From Afipia clevelandensis ATCC 49720 (GTDB lineage: Bacteria; Pseudomonadota; Alphaproteobacteria; Rhizobiales; Xanthobacteraceae), in NCBI RefSeq assembly GCF_000336555.1, contig NZ_KB375281.1, positions 248,001 to 312,000 of the forward strand: DNA of 64,000 nt, written 5' to 3'. The position numbers were made by a program, and so were the translations under genes. This document shows positions 9,834-17,870 of the stretch, in pieces. Position 1 is the first letter of the stretch. Every line of letters begins with the position of its first letter. Under the pieces are notes generated by a model, which saw nothing but the letters and a program-made list of their open reading frames with translations, did not search any database and was not told the DNA's origin.

Positions 9834-9872
9834 GACAATGGCAACTCACCTCTGTCTTGCATCGAGCCTCTC

Positions 9873-10748
9873 ATGGATCAGATTCTTCAGTTGCTCTTTA
9901 CCGGCGTCGGGATCGGCTCGGTCTATGCGCTGGTGGCGCTGGGCTTTGTGCTGATTTTCCGCGCCACCAATGTGGTGAACTTCGCGCAGGGCGAGTTTTC
10001 CATGGTGGCGGCGTTCCTGATGGTGGTGTTCGCCGTCGATCTGCAATGGCCGTACTGGCTGTCGTTCCTGATCTCGCTCGGCGGGATGGCGCTGTTTGGC
10101 GTGATCTTCAATCTCGGGGTCTACTACCCGCTGCGTCATCGCAGCTTCCTCCCGGTAATTATCGCCACCATCGGCGCGTCGATATTTCTCGCCAATTCGG
10201 TTCTGGCGATCTACGGCCCCGCGCCGCAGGTTCTGGAAGGCTGGTTCGAGACGCCGGGCATTCAGCTCGGACCGGTTTATCTCGACAGCCAGTATTTGCT
10301 GATTATCGCGGTCACGCTCGTTCTTGTCGTGCTGAACTACTGGTTCTTCGAGCACACCATGCTCGGCAAGAAGCTGCAGGCCACCTCGCAGGACAAGGAG
10401 ATGGCGTCGCTGCTCGGCATTTCCGTTTCCAGCATGATCATGATCACCTTCATCTACTCGGCGGTGCTGGGCGGACTTGCCGGCATTCTGGTGGCGCCGA
10501 TCCTGTTCGTCTCGATCCAGATGGGGGCGACCATCGCGCTGAAGGCTTTCGCCGCAACGATCATCGGCGGCTTCGGCGACGTCACCGGCGCGATCATCGG
10601 CGGCATCGCGCTCGGTATCATCGAGACCTTCGGTGCCGCCTATGTCTCGGTGCCGTACAAGGACGCGTTCGCATTCCTGGTGCTGATCGCGTTTCTGGTT
10701 TTCCGTCCGCAAGGCATCTTCGGCGAACGAGTGGCGGAAAAAGCATGA
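9873..10748 (+). CDS. livH: Branched-chain amino acid-type ABC permease LivH (second system)
   Basis: A 291-residue inner-membrane permease. The start MDQILQLLFTGVGIGSVYAL at 9873 is typical of LivH; a longer in-frame start at 9804 would read through the palindromic repeat and is unlikely. Hallmarks are FRATNVVNFAQGEFSMVAAF near residue 32 and the GGFGDVTGAIIGGIALG loop near residue 231. The stop overlaps the start of the livMG fusion (ATGA), indicating coupling. Confidence 0.93.
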   Translation: MDQILQLLFTGVGIGSVYALVALGFVLIFRATNVVNFAQGEFSMVAAFLMVVFAVDLQWPYWLSFLISLGGMALFGVIFNLGVYYPLRHRSFLPVIIATIGASIFLANSVLAIYGPAPQVLEGWFETPGIQLGPVYLDSQYLLIIAVTLVLVVLNYWFFEHTMLGKKLQATSQDKEMASLLGISVSSMIMITFIYSAVLGGLAGILVAPILFVSIQMGATIALKAFAATIIGGFGDVTGAIIGGIALGIIETFGAAYVSVPYKDAFAFLVLIAFLVFRPQGIFGERVAEKA

Positions 10749-12523
10749 GCGTGAACAGCGAAAACATGCCCGCCGCCGTTCCGGCGCGTTCGACGCCGCA
10801 AATTCTGCGTCATCTGCCATACTTCGTCGCGGCCGCGATTGCCGTGACCGCCGCGGCAACGATGCATTTTGATGGCTATGCCCTCAACATTCTGATGCAG
10901 GCGACGACGTTCTCGATTGCGGTGTTCGGGCTCTCGGTGGTGCTCGGTCTGTGCGGGCAGATCAATCTGGCGCAGGCCGCGTTCTTCGGCCTTGGCGCCT
11001 ATGTCGTTGGCCTCGGCACAGCGGACTATCAGGTCAATTTCTGGATTTGCCTTGTCGGAGGAGCGCTGCTCGCACTGGCGGCGGGCGCACTGCTCGGCAT
11101 GAGCACGCTCAAGCTCGGCGGCCACTACCTTGCCATGGTGACGATCTCGTTCCAGCAGATCGTGACGCTGGTGATGATCAATGCGATCTGGCTGACGCGC
11201 GGCCCGGACGGCATCTCGAAAATCGGGCGGCCCGCGCTATTCCAGTCGCAGCAATCATTCCTGGCGTTCTGCGTCGCAGCGCTCGCAGTGATTGGTTACA
11301 TCGTCTGGCGTCTGCCCGATACGCGGATGGGCCGCGCCATGCGCGCGGTTCGCGACAATGAACTCGCAGCGGGCGTGGCCGGCATCGACATTTTCCGGAC
11401 CAAGGTCGCGGCGTTCGCGCTCTGCGCTTTGCTCGGGGGCATCGGCGGTGGGCTGTTCGCGGGCGGCTTTTCCTATGTCAGCCCGGACCAGTTTTCCTTC
11501 GCCGAGTCGATCGTGTTCCTGACCATGGCTCTGCTCGGCGGTGTCGCTTCTCCCATCGGCGCGGCGATCGGGACGGGTCTTCTGATCCTCATCCCGGAGT
11601 GGCTGCGGTTTCTCAAAAGCATTCCGGGGCTTTATCTCGCCATTTACGGCCTGTTCGTGATCCTGATCGTGCGCTTCATGCCGGACGGCATCTGGGGCTT
11701 CGTTCAGGAACTGATCACTAGGTGGCGGGCCAAGGCGGCGCCTGAGATTGCCAGCCCCGCGCTGCAGCTTGTCCCGGCCAGGACCGGCGGCGACATGGTG
11801 CTTGAGGTGACCGGCCTGTCGAAACATTTCGGCGGCCTGAAAGCGGTCGACAAGGTCGATCTGGCGGTGAAGCGGGGCAGCGTGCACGCGCTGATCGGGC
11901 CGAACGGATCCGGCAAGACCACCACGCTCAACATGCTCTCGGGTCTCTACAAGACCACCGCCGGAAAAATCGTGCTGGACGGCACCGATGTGACCGACAT
12001 GCCGGCGCATCAGCGTACGGCCTCGGGTCTCGGCCGGACGTTCCAGAACATCCGGCTGTTCCGATCCATGACGGCGCTCGAAAACGTGGTGATCGGCGCG
12101 GAGCGTCCGGGCAACACATTGGTCGGCGAGGGCGGGCAGGACGCGCTGACACAGCGCGCGATGTCGGCGCTCACGTTCGTTGGTCTTGGCGGACGCGCGA
12201 ACGAACTGGTCTCCAGCTTCTCCTATGGCCATCAGCGCCTGATCGAGATCGCCCGCGCGCTCGCGGGCAATCCGACGCTGCTGCTGCTCGATGAACCCGC
12301 CGCCGGCCTGAACTCCAGCGAGAAGGTCGATCTGCATGACCTGCTGAAGCGGATCGCGGCGCAGGGGCTGACCATCCTGATTATCGACCACGACATGACG
12401 CTGGTGCGCGAAGCGGCGCAGCACATCACAGTGCTCAACTTCGGCAAGCGCATTGCCGATGGTGAATCTCTGGCGGTGCTGCAGCATCCCGATGTCATTT
12501 CCGCATATCTCGGGACGGAGTGA
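10745..12523 (+). CDS. Fused LivM permease - LivG ATPase of a branched-chain amino acid-type ABC importer
   Basis: One uninterrupted 592-residue reading frame. Residues about 20-335 are a LivM-type permease (IAVFGLSVVLGLCGQINLAQA near residue 57, and a VASPIGAAIGTG loop). Residues 351-592 are a complete LivG-type ATPase with Walker A GPNGSGKTT at 385-393, a GRTFQNIRLF Q-loop, signature SYGHQRLIE and Walker B LLLLDEPAAGLN. A linker rich in Pro and Ala (about 335-350) joins them. An in-frame ATG at 11795 coincides with the start of the ATPase domain, so separate ATPase synthesis is possible. No frameshift is seen. The fused form implies that two copies of each domain assemble with LivH and LivF. 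Confidence 0.92.
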   Translation: MSVNSENMPAAVPARSTPQILRHLPYFVAAAIAVTAAATMHFDGYALNILMQATTFSIAVFGLSVVLGLCGQINLAQAAFFGLGAYVVGLGTADYQVNFWICLVGGALLALAAGALLGMSTLKLGGHYLAMVTISFQQIVTLVMINAIWLTRGPDGISKIGRPALFQSQQSFLAFCVAALAVIGYIVWRLPDTRMGRAMRAVRDNELAAGVAGIDIFRTKVAAFALCALLGGIGGGLFAGGFSYVSPDQFSFAESIVFLTMALLGGVASPIGAAIGTGLLILIPEWLRFLKSIPGLYLAIYGLFVILIVRFMPDGIWGFVQELITRWRAKAAPEIASPALQLVPARTGGDMVLEVTGLSKHFGGLKAVDKVDLAVKRGSVHALIGPNGSGKTTTLNMLSGLYKTTAGKIVLDGTDVTDMPAHQRTASGLGRTFQNIRLFRSMTALENVVIGAERPGNTLVGEGGQDALTQRAMSALTFVGLGGRANELVSSFSYGHQRLIEIARALAGNPTLLLLDEPAAGLNSSEKVDLHDLLKRIAAQGLTILIIDHDMTLVREAAQHITVLNFGKRIADGESLAVLQHPDVISAYLGTE

Positions 12524-12526
12524 GAA

Positions 12527-13255
12527 ATGGCGCTGCTCGAGATCAACGATCTGATCGTGCTGTACGGCGAGATCGAAGCGTTGCGCGGCGTGTCGCTGAA
12601 GGTCGACGCCGGGCAGGTGGTGACGCTGCTCGGCTCCAACGGCGCGGGAAAATCCACCACGCTGCGCGCCATATCCGGCCTCGCAAAGCCTGCCGCCGGC
12701 GAAATCCTGTTCGACGGCAAATCCATTGTCGGGATGGGGCCGGAGGCCATCGTTCGCCTCGGCATCTCGCATGTGCCGGAAGGGCGGCGGGTGTTCCCCG
12801 GTCTCACGGTTAAAGAGAACATCATGCTGGGCGCGTCGAACCGCAGGGTCGCGAAGGCGCAGCTTTCCCGCGAGGCGGATGCGATGTTCGATCTGTTCCC
12901 GGACATTCGCGCGTTTTCGGACAAGCTCGGCTGGACGCTGTCGGGCGGGCAATTGCAGATGGTCGCGGTCGCGCGCGGCCTGATGGCCAAGCCGCGCCTC
13001 TTGCTGCTGGACGAGCCGTCGCTCGGTCTCGCGCCGGTGATCGTGCAGGCGGTGTTCCGTATCATCGCCGAAATCCGCAAGGAAACGACCGTTTTACTTG
13101 TCGAGCAAAATGCGCGAATGGGATTGTCCGTCGCTGACTACGGCTACGTGCTGGAGACTGGCCGCCTCGCCCTCGGCGGCAAACCTGACGATTTGTGGGG
13201 CAACGAAGCAATCAGAGCCGCGTATCTAGGCGGCCATACCAAGGCAACTGTCTAA
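12527..13255 (+). CDS. livF: Branched-chain amino acid-type ABC ATP-binding protein LivF (second system)
   Basis: A 242-residue ABC ATPase with Walker A GSNGAGKST, a GISHVPEGRRVFPGLTVKEN segment diagnostic of LivF, signature LSGGQLQM and Walker B LLLLDEPSLGLAP. It starts four bases after the livMG stop and its own stop abuts the ATG of the following dehydrogenase. It is therefore the last transporter gene, and the catabolic genes appear to be in the same transcript. Confidence 0.94.
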   Translation: MALLEINDLIVLYGEIEALRGVSLKVDAGQVVTLLGSNGAGKSTTLRAISGLAKPAAGEILFDGKSIVGMGPEAIVRLGISHVPEGRRVFPGLTVKENIMLGASNRRVAKAQLSREADAMFDLFPDIRAFSDKLGWTLSGGQLQMVAVARGLMAKPRLLLLDEPSLGLAPVIVQAVFRIIAEIRKETTVLLVEQNARMGLSVADYGYVLETGRLALGGKPDDLWGNEAIRAAYLGGHTKATV

Positions 13256-14341
13256 ATGGTCACTATAAACTCCCAGAAGCTCATCGGCTTCGTCTCCCAG
13301 ATTTTCTCCCGCGCCGGCTCTTCGCAGGCGGAGGCGGATCGCATCGCCACTTATCTGACGACGGCAAACCTCACAGGCCATGACAGTCACGGCGTCATCC
13401 GCGTGCCGAAATATGTCGCCTGGGTGCAGGATGGCTCCATCATCCCGGACCAGAAGATCAAGATCGAAGTTGATACGCCATCGCTGGCGGTAATCGACGG
13501 CGGCTTCGGCTATGGACAGACCGTCACGCCGCAAGCGGTGAAGATCGGCATTGAGAAGTGCAAAACGAATGGCGTCGCTGTGATGACGCTGAAGAATTCC
13601 GGTCATCTCGGCCGGGTCGGCGATTGGGCTGAAATGGCGGCGGCGGAAGGATTGATCTCGATCTTTTTCGTCAACGCCGCAGGATCGGTGCTCGTTGCGC
13701 CTTATGGCGGCGTCGGACGCAAGCTCTCCACTGCGCCGTACTGCGTCGGCATTCCGCGGCCGGGACAGGGGCCCGTGGTGCTGGATTTCGCAACCTCGAT
13801 CGTCGCCGAAGGCAAGGTGATGGTGGCAAGCCGTGGCGGCAAGAAATTGCCCAAGGGCGCGCTGGTCGATGAAAGCGGCGCTCTGACCGAAGACCCGCAT
13901 GTTCTCTATGGGCCTTACGACGCCGAGGGGCCACGGAATCATGCCCTCGGGACCGGCGCAATCCGCGCGTTCGGCGAGCACAAGGGGTCGGGCCTCGCGC
14001 TGATGTGCGAACTGCTTGGCGGCGCTCTGACCGGCAACGGCGCGACAAAGACCGACCGGCGCTTCTCCAATGGCATGCTGGCGATTTTCATCGACCCGAA
14101 GGTCGTGGATCCCGCGCATTTCTTCGATGGTGAAGTCGCCCGCTACATCGCCTACTTCAAGGACAGCAAGCTGGCGCAGGGCCACGACGCGGTGCTGATC
14201 CCGGGCGAACCGGAAGCGGCGACACGGGCCGAGCGCACCAAGAATGGCGTGCCGCTCACGGAAGAGACCTGGAATTCCATTGCGGCCACGGCTCGTTCGC
14301 TCGGAATCGGCGAAGACGCCATTGCCAACGCAACCGGGTAG
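13256..14341 (+). CDS. Ldh2/malate-lactate-ureidoglycolate dehydrogenase family oxidoreductase
   Basis: A 361-residue NAD(P)-dependent dehydrogenase of the Ldh2 (YbiC/AllD/ComC) family, which oxidises 2-hydroxy acids or reduces the 2-oxo form. Motifs include GHDSHGVIRVPKYV near residue 41, the catalytic His region VAVMTLKNSGHLGRVGDWAE near 107-125 and EHKGSGLALMCELL near 240. The ATG directly follows the livF stop, so the enzyme is translationally linked to the importer. Family members act on malate, lactate, ureidoglycolate or sulfolactate; the substrate here is not determined. Confidence 0.88.
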   Translation: MVTINSQKLIGFVSQIFSRAGSSQAEADRIATYLTTANLTGHDSHGVIRVPKYVAWVQDGSIIPDQKIKIEVDTPSLAVIDGGFGYGQTVTPQAVKIGIEKCKTNGVAVMTLKNSGHLGRVGDWAEMAAAEGLISIFFVNAAGSVLVAPYGGVGRKLSTAPYCVGIPRPGQGPVVLDFATSIVAEGKVMVASRGGKKLPKGALVDESGALTEDPHVLYGPYDAEGPRNHALGTGAIRAFGEHKGSGLALMCELLGGALTGNGATKTDRRFSNGMLAIFIDPKVVDPAHFFDGEVARYIAYFKDSKLAQGHDAVLIPGEPEAATRAERTKNGVPLTEETWNSIAATARSLGIGEDAIANATG

Positions 14342-14431
14342 GTTGAGGATCGGGTTTGACCGGAGGGGCAGCTCATGCATGACCCGCGCCCAAACCAAGC
14401 AACAATCAGAACAGAAACGGGAATTGAGAAA

Positions 14432-15208
14432 ATGGCAAACAAGGTCAAGGATATCTGGGCTGCGGGCAAGGTCGTGGTGAACGGCTGGCTGGCGATCCCG
14501 TCGGGCTTTTCCGCCGAGGTGATGGCGCAGTGCGGTTTCGACAGCGTCACCGTGGATATGCAGCACGGCGTGCAGGATTATCAGTCGATGATCCATTGCT
14601 TCCAGGCGATGCAGGCGCATCCGGTGACGCCGATGGTGCGCGTGCCGTGGAACGAACCTGGCATCATCGGCAAGGTGCTCGACGGAGGGGCCTATGGCGT
14701 GATCTGCCCGATGATCAACACAAAAGAGGAGGCGGAGCGTTTTGTCGCCGCCGCAAAGTATCCGCCGCGCGGCACCCGCAGCAACGGCCCGATCCGCGCC
14801 ATGATGTACGGCTCGGCGGGAACCTATCAGCAGACCGCGAATGAAGAGACGCTCTGCATTCCGATGATCGAGACCAAGACCGCGGTCGAGAATCTTGAAT
14901 CGATTTTGGATGTGAAGGGAATTTCTGGCGTCTATATCGGCCCGTCCGATCTCGGCTTTTCCTATGGCCTGCATCCGACCCTCGACCGCACCGAGCCGGA
15001 GATCATCGCGATCTACGAGAAGATCGTGAAAGCCTGCGAACAGCGCGGCATCTATCCCGGGATTCACTGCAGCGGACATGCGGGGGCGACCCTCGCCATT
15101 CAGCGCGGCTTCAAGCTGGTGACAATCCTGAACGACAGCGGCCTGCTGGCCATGTCGGCCAAAAGCCATATCGCTGAGACGCGGAAGAATTCCGGCGGCA
15201 AGGCGTGA
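14432..15208 (+). CDS. HpcH/HpaI family aldolase
   Basis: A 258-residue class II pyruvate aldolase of the HpcH/HpaI family, which splits 2-keto-3-deoxy or 4-hydroxy-2-oxo acids to pyruvate and an aldehyde. The motif VDMQHGVQDYQ near residue 40, the metal-binding region IPMIETKTAVENLE near 142 and GVYIGPSDLGFSYG near 165 match GarL, RhmA and HpaI. The start at 14432 gives MANKVKDIWAAGK; the stretch to an upstream in-frame ATG at 14375 looks non-coding. The gene lies between a 2-hydroxy acid dehydrogenase and a GarD-type dehydratase, consistent with breakdown of an aldarate or aldonate. Confidence 0.88.
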   Translation: MANKVKDIWAAGKVVVNGWLAIPSGFSAEVMAQCGFDSVTVDMQHGVQDYQSMIHCFQAMQAHPVTPMVRVPWNEPGIIGKVLDGGAYGVICPMINTKEEAERFVAAAKYPPRGTRSNGPIRAMMYGSAGTYQQTANEETLCIPMIETKTAVENLESILDVKGISGVYIGPSDLGFSYGLHPTLDRTEPEIIAIYEKIVKACEQRGIYPGIHCSGHAGATLAIQRGFKLVTILNDSGLLAMSAKSHIAETRKNSGGKA

Positions 15209-15228
15209 GTTGTTAGTGGCGTTTTCTT

Positions 15229-15255
15229 CGCCTCTCCCCGTAAACGGGGCGAGGT
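15229..15255. repeat. Half-copy of palindromic repeat family A
   Basis: CCTCTCCCCG-TAAA-CGGGGCGAGG forms a ten-base-pair hairpin matching one end of the family A element (one mismatch in the right arm). The partner half is missing. It lies between the aldolase and dehydratase genes and may affect their relative expression. Confidence 0.7.
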
Positions 15256-15291
15256 GAAAGACACGCCAGAGACAAAACAAGGACAATAGCC

Positions 15292-16815
15292 ATGGCCCCG
15301 ACACCCGTGATCCGTCTTCATCCCGATGACAGCGTGGTGATTGCGCGGGCGGCGCTGTTGCCCGGTGCCGAGGTGGCGCCGGGAGTCACAGCAAGCGAGC
15401 GCATTCCTGCCGGGCACAAGGTGGCGGTGAAGCCGATTGCGGTTGGTGAGCCGGTGATGCGCTACGGTCAGATCATCGGCTTTGCGACCAAAGGGATCGC
15501 GCCGGGGCAGCATGTCCATGTGCAGAATATCGGCATGGGCGAGTTCTCGAAGGACTATGCCTATGGCGTCGACGTGAAGCCGACGCCGAATTTCGATCTG
15601 CCGGCGACCTTCAACGGCATCCGCCGTCCTGATGGCCGTGTGGCGACCCGCAATTACATCGGCATTCTTACCTCGGTGAATTGCAGCGCTCATGTTGCCG
15701 GTCTTGTCGCCGACGTCTTCAAGCGCAATCCATTTTCTGGCCACGATCCGCTCGCCGACTATCCCAATGTCGACGGTGTCGTCGCGCTGACCCACAAGAC
15801 CGGCTGCGGCATGACCCAGCTCGAGCCGCTGACGGTGCTTCGCCGCACGCTCGGCGGCTATGCGCGCCACGTCAATTTCTCGCATGTCATCATTCTCGGC
15901 CTCGGCTGCGAGATGAACCAGATCGGCGGATTCCTCGAAGAGCAGCGGCTGGCGGGGCGGCTGCGCGCGCTGGACATCCAGGATGTCGGCGGTTCGCGTA
16001 AAACCGTGGAGAAAGCGGTCGCCTTTGTGCGCGAGGTGCTCGCGGAATCCAACAATGTGAAACGCGAGCCATGTCCCGCGAGCGAATTGACGGTCGCGCT
16101 TCAGTGCGGCGGCTCGGACGGCTATTCCGGCGTGTCGGCCAATCCGGCGCTCGGTGCGGCCAGCGATCTGCTGGTGCGGCACGGCGGGTCGGTGATCCTG
16201 TCGGAGACGCCGGAGACCTATGGCGCGGAACATCTCTTGACCCGCCGTGCAGTCAGTCCCGAGGTCGGCGAAAAGCTGGTCGCCCTGATGCGCTGGTGGG
16301 AGGATTACACCCGGCGCAACGGCGCGGAGATGGATTCCAATCCAAGCCCCGGCAATAAGGCGGGCGGCCTCACCACCATTCTGGAAAAATCCCTCGGTGC
16401 GATGGCCAAGGCGGGCAGCACCAATCTTGTCGATGTCGTTGGCTATGCCGAGCCAGTGACCCGGAAGGGCTTCACCTTCATGGATACGCCGGGCTTCGAC
16501 CCGGTCGCCGCCACGGGGCAGGTGGCAGGCGGAGCGAACCTCGTCTGCTTCACCACGGGACGCGGCAGCGTGTTCGGCTGCAAACCGTCGCCCTCTATCA
16601 AGCTCGCGACCAACACCCCGATGTATCGCCGCATGGAAGACGACATGGACGTGAACTGCGGAACCATTCTGGACGGGGACGAGACCGTGCAGCAGTGCGG
16701 TCAGCGTATTTTCGACCTGATCCTGCGGGTGGCCTCCGGGGAGCAGACCAAGAGCGAGGCGTTCGATTTCGGCGCTGCGGAATTTGCGCCGTGGGTATTA
16801 GGCGCTACGATGTAG
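15292..16815 (+). CDS. UxaA/GarD family sugar-acid dehydratase (altronate/galactarate dehydratase-like)
   Basis: A 507-residue protein with an N-terminal SAF domain (about residues 1-90, IRLHPDDSVVIARAALLPGA) followed by the catalytic UxaA region. Key motifs are RNYIGILTSVNCSAHVA near residue 119, THKTGCGMTQLE near 167, GLGCEMNQI near 205 and CGGSDGYSGVSANPALG near 272. These cysteines and acidic residues are the metal-binding set of altronate, galactarate and sulfolactate lyases. Length is between UxaA and GarD of E. coli. With the adjacent aldolase it could convert an aldarate to pyruvate and a semialdehyde. A SuyAB-like sulfo-lyase is a less likely alternative. Confidence 0.85.
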   Translation: MAPTPVIRLHPDDSVVIARAALLPGAEVAPGVTASERIPAGHKVAVKPIAVGEPVMRYGQIIGFATKGIAPGQHVHVQNIGMGEFSKDYAYGVDVKPTPNFDLPATFNGIRRPDGRVATRNYIGILTSVNCSAHVAGLVADVFKRNPFSGHDPLADYPNVDGVVALTHKTGCGMTQLEPLTVLRRTLGGYARHVNFSHVIILGLGCEMNQIGGFLEEQRLAGRLRALDIQDVGGSRKTVEKAVAFVREVLAESNNVKREPCPASELTVALQCGGSDGYSGVSANPALGAASDLLVRHGGSVILSETPETYGAEHLLTRRAVSPEVGEKLVALMRWWEDYTRRNGAEMDSNPSPGNKAGGLTTILEKSLGAMAKAGSTNLVDVVGYAEPVTRKGFTFMDTPGFDPVAATGQVAGGANLVCFTTGRGSVFGCKPSPSIKLATNTPMYRRMEDDMDVNCGTILDGDETVQQCGQRIFDLILRVASGEQTKSEAFDFGAAEFAPWVLGATM

Positions 16816-16833
16816 GTAAAGCGGGAACCGGAT

Positions 16834-17805
16834 ATGCCAGCCGTCGAACGTGTCGACCCCAAAACGATCTTCACCGCCGAGGAATGGGCGCGGCTGACTG
16901 CGCGCGACTCATGGCGGGGCATGTGGCTGGTCGTGCACTGCTGGGGCACCATTGCCGCCGCCGTTGTGCTGGTAACCATCTGGCCGAATCCGCTGACCTG
17001 GCTGATCGCGGTGATAATCGTCGGCACCCGGCAGCTTGGCCTTGCGATCCTGATGCATGAAGCCGCCCATGGCGGCCTGCACGCGAATCAAAAGATCAAC
17101 GAGTTCGTCGGCAACTGGCTGTGCGCAGTACCGGTCGGCGCGTCGCTGGCGGGATATCGCGCCTATCACCTCAAGCATCACCGGTTCACGCAGCAGCCGG
17201 AAGATCCCGATCTCGGCCTGTCTGCACCGTTCCCGATCTCGAAGGACAGTTTTTACCGCAAGGCCTTTCGCGATCTCACCGCGCAGACATTCGTCAAGCA
17301 GCGGACGCCATCGTTCAAAGCGCTGTTCGCTCGCCGCGATCCGGTACTGACGGACGCGATGCGCGACGAAGAGACAGAAAACTTCCTGACCAGCGGGCGG
17401 ATCGCCATGCAGCGGTTTCTTGGCGTCAACGCGCTGCTGCTTGGCCTGTTCTGGCTGGCTGGAGCGGGCATCTGGTTCTTCGGTGTCTGGATTGTTGCGA
17501 TGGCGACATGGTTTCCTTTTGTGACGCGGGTCCGCAACATCGCCGAGCACGCCTGCACATCGACAGGCGCAGACCCGTTCAGCCATGCGCGGACCACCCA
17601 CGCCAACCTGATCGAGCGCGTGCTGATCGCGCCATACTGGGTGAATTATCACGCCGAGCACCACCTGTTCATGTATCTGCCTTGCTACCGGCTGGAGGAG
17701 GCGCATCGCCTTTTGACCGAGAAGGGGCTGATCGACCGGGTTGAGGTCGCGCCCGGCTATCTGGATGTGGTCCGGCTGGCGACCTCACGGCCGCTGCCGG
17801 CGTGA
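16834..17805 (+). CDS. Fatty acid desaturase-family membrane diiron protein
   Basis: A 323-residue membrane protein with the three histidine boxes of membrane diiron desaturases and hydroxylases: HEAAH (near residue 74), HLKHH (near 111) and HAEHH (near 274), plus an extra RNIAEH near 231. Hydrophobic pairs near residues 30-70 and 190-230 fit the four-helix fold. It starts 18 bases after the dehydratase in a catabolic operon, an unusual place for a lipid desaturase, so it might hydroxylate a small substrate. Function remains uncertain. Confidence 0.85.
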   Translation: MPAVERVDPKTIFTAEEWARLTARDSWRGMWLVVHCWGTIAAAVVLVTIWPNPLTWLIAVIIVGTRQLGLAILMHEAAHGGLHANQKINEFVGNWLCAVPVGASLAGYRAYHLKHHRFTQQPEDPDLGLSAPFPISKDSFYRKAFRDLTAQTFVKQRTPSFKALFARRDPVLTDAMRDEETENFLTSGRIAMQRFLGVNALLLGLFWLAGAGIWFFGVWIVAMATWFPFVTRVRNIAEHACTSTGADPFSHARTTHANLIERVLIAPYWVNYHAEHHLFMYLPCYRLEEAHRLLTEKGLIDRVEVAPGYLDVVRLATSRPLPA

Positions 17806-17870
17806 GTGCTTTGCCACGCTCCTGAAATGCTTCTAATGTGCCGCCGCATATCAAGGCGACGGAAAGACAA

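Noticed and set aside
13226-15304. A 692-codon open frame on the minus strand
   Set aside because: It is fully antisense to the Ldh2-family dehydrogenase and the aldolase, which have clear family motifs; long antisense frames are common in GC-rich genomes.
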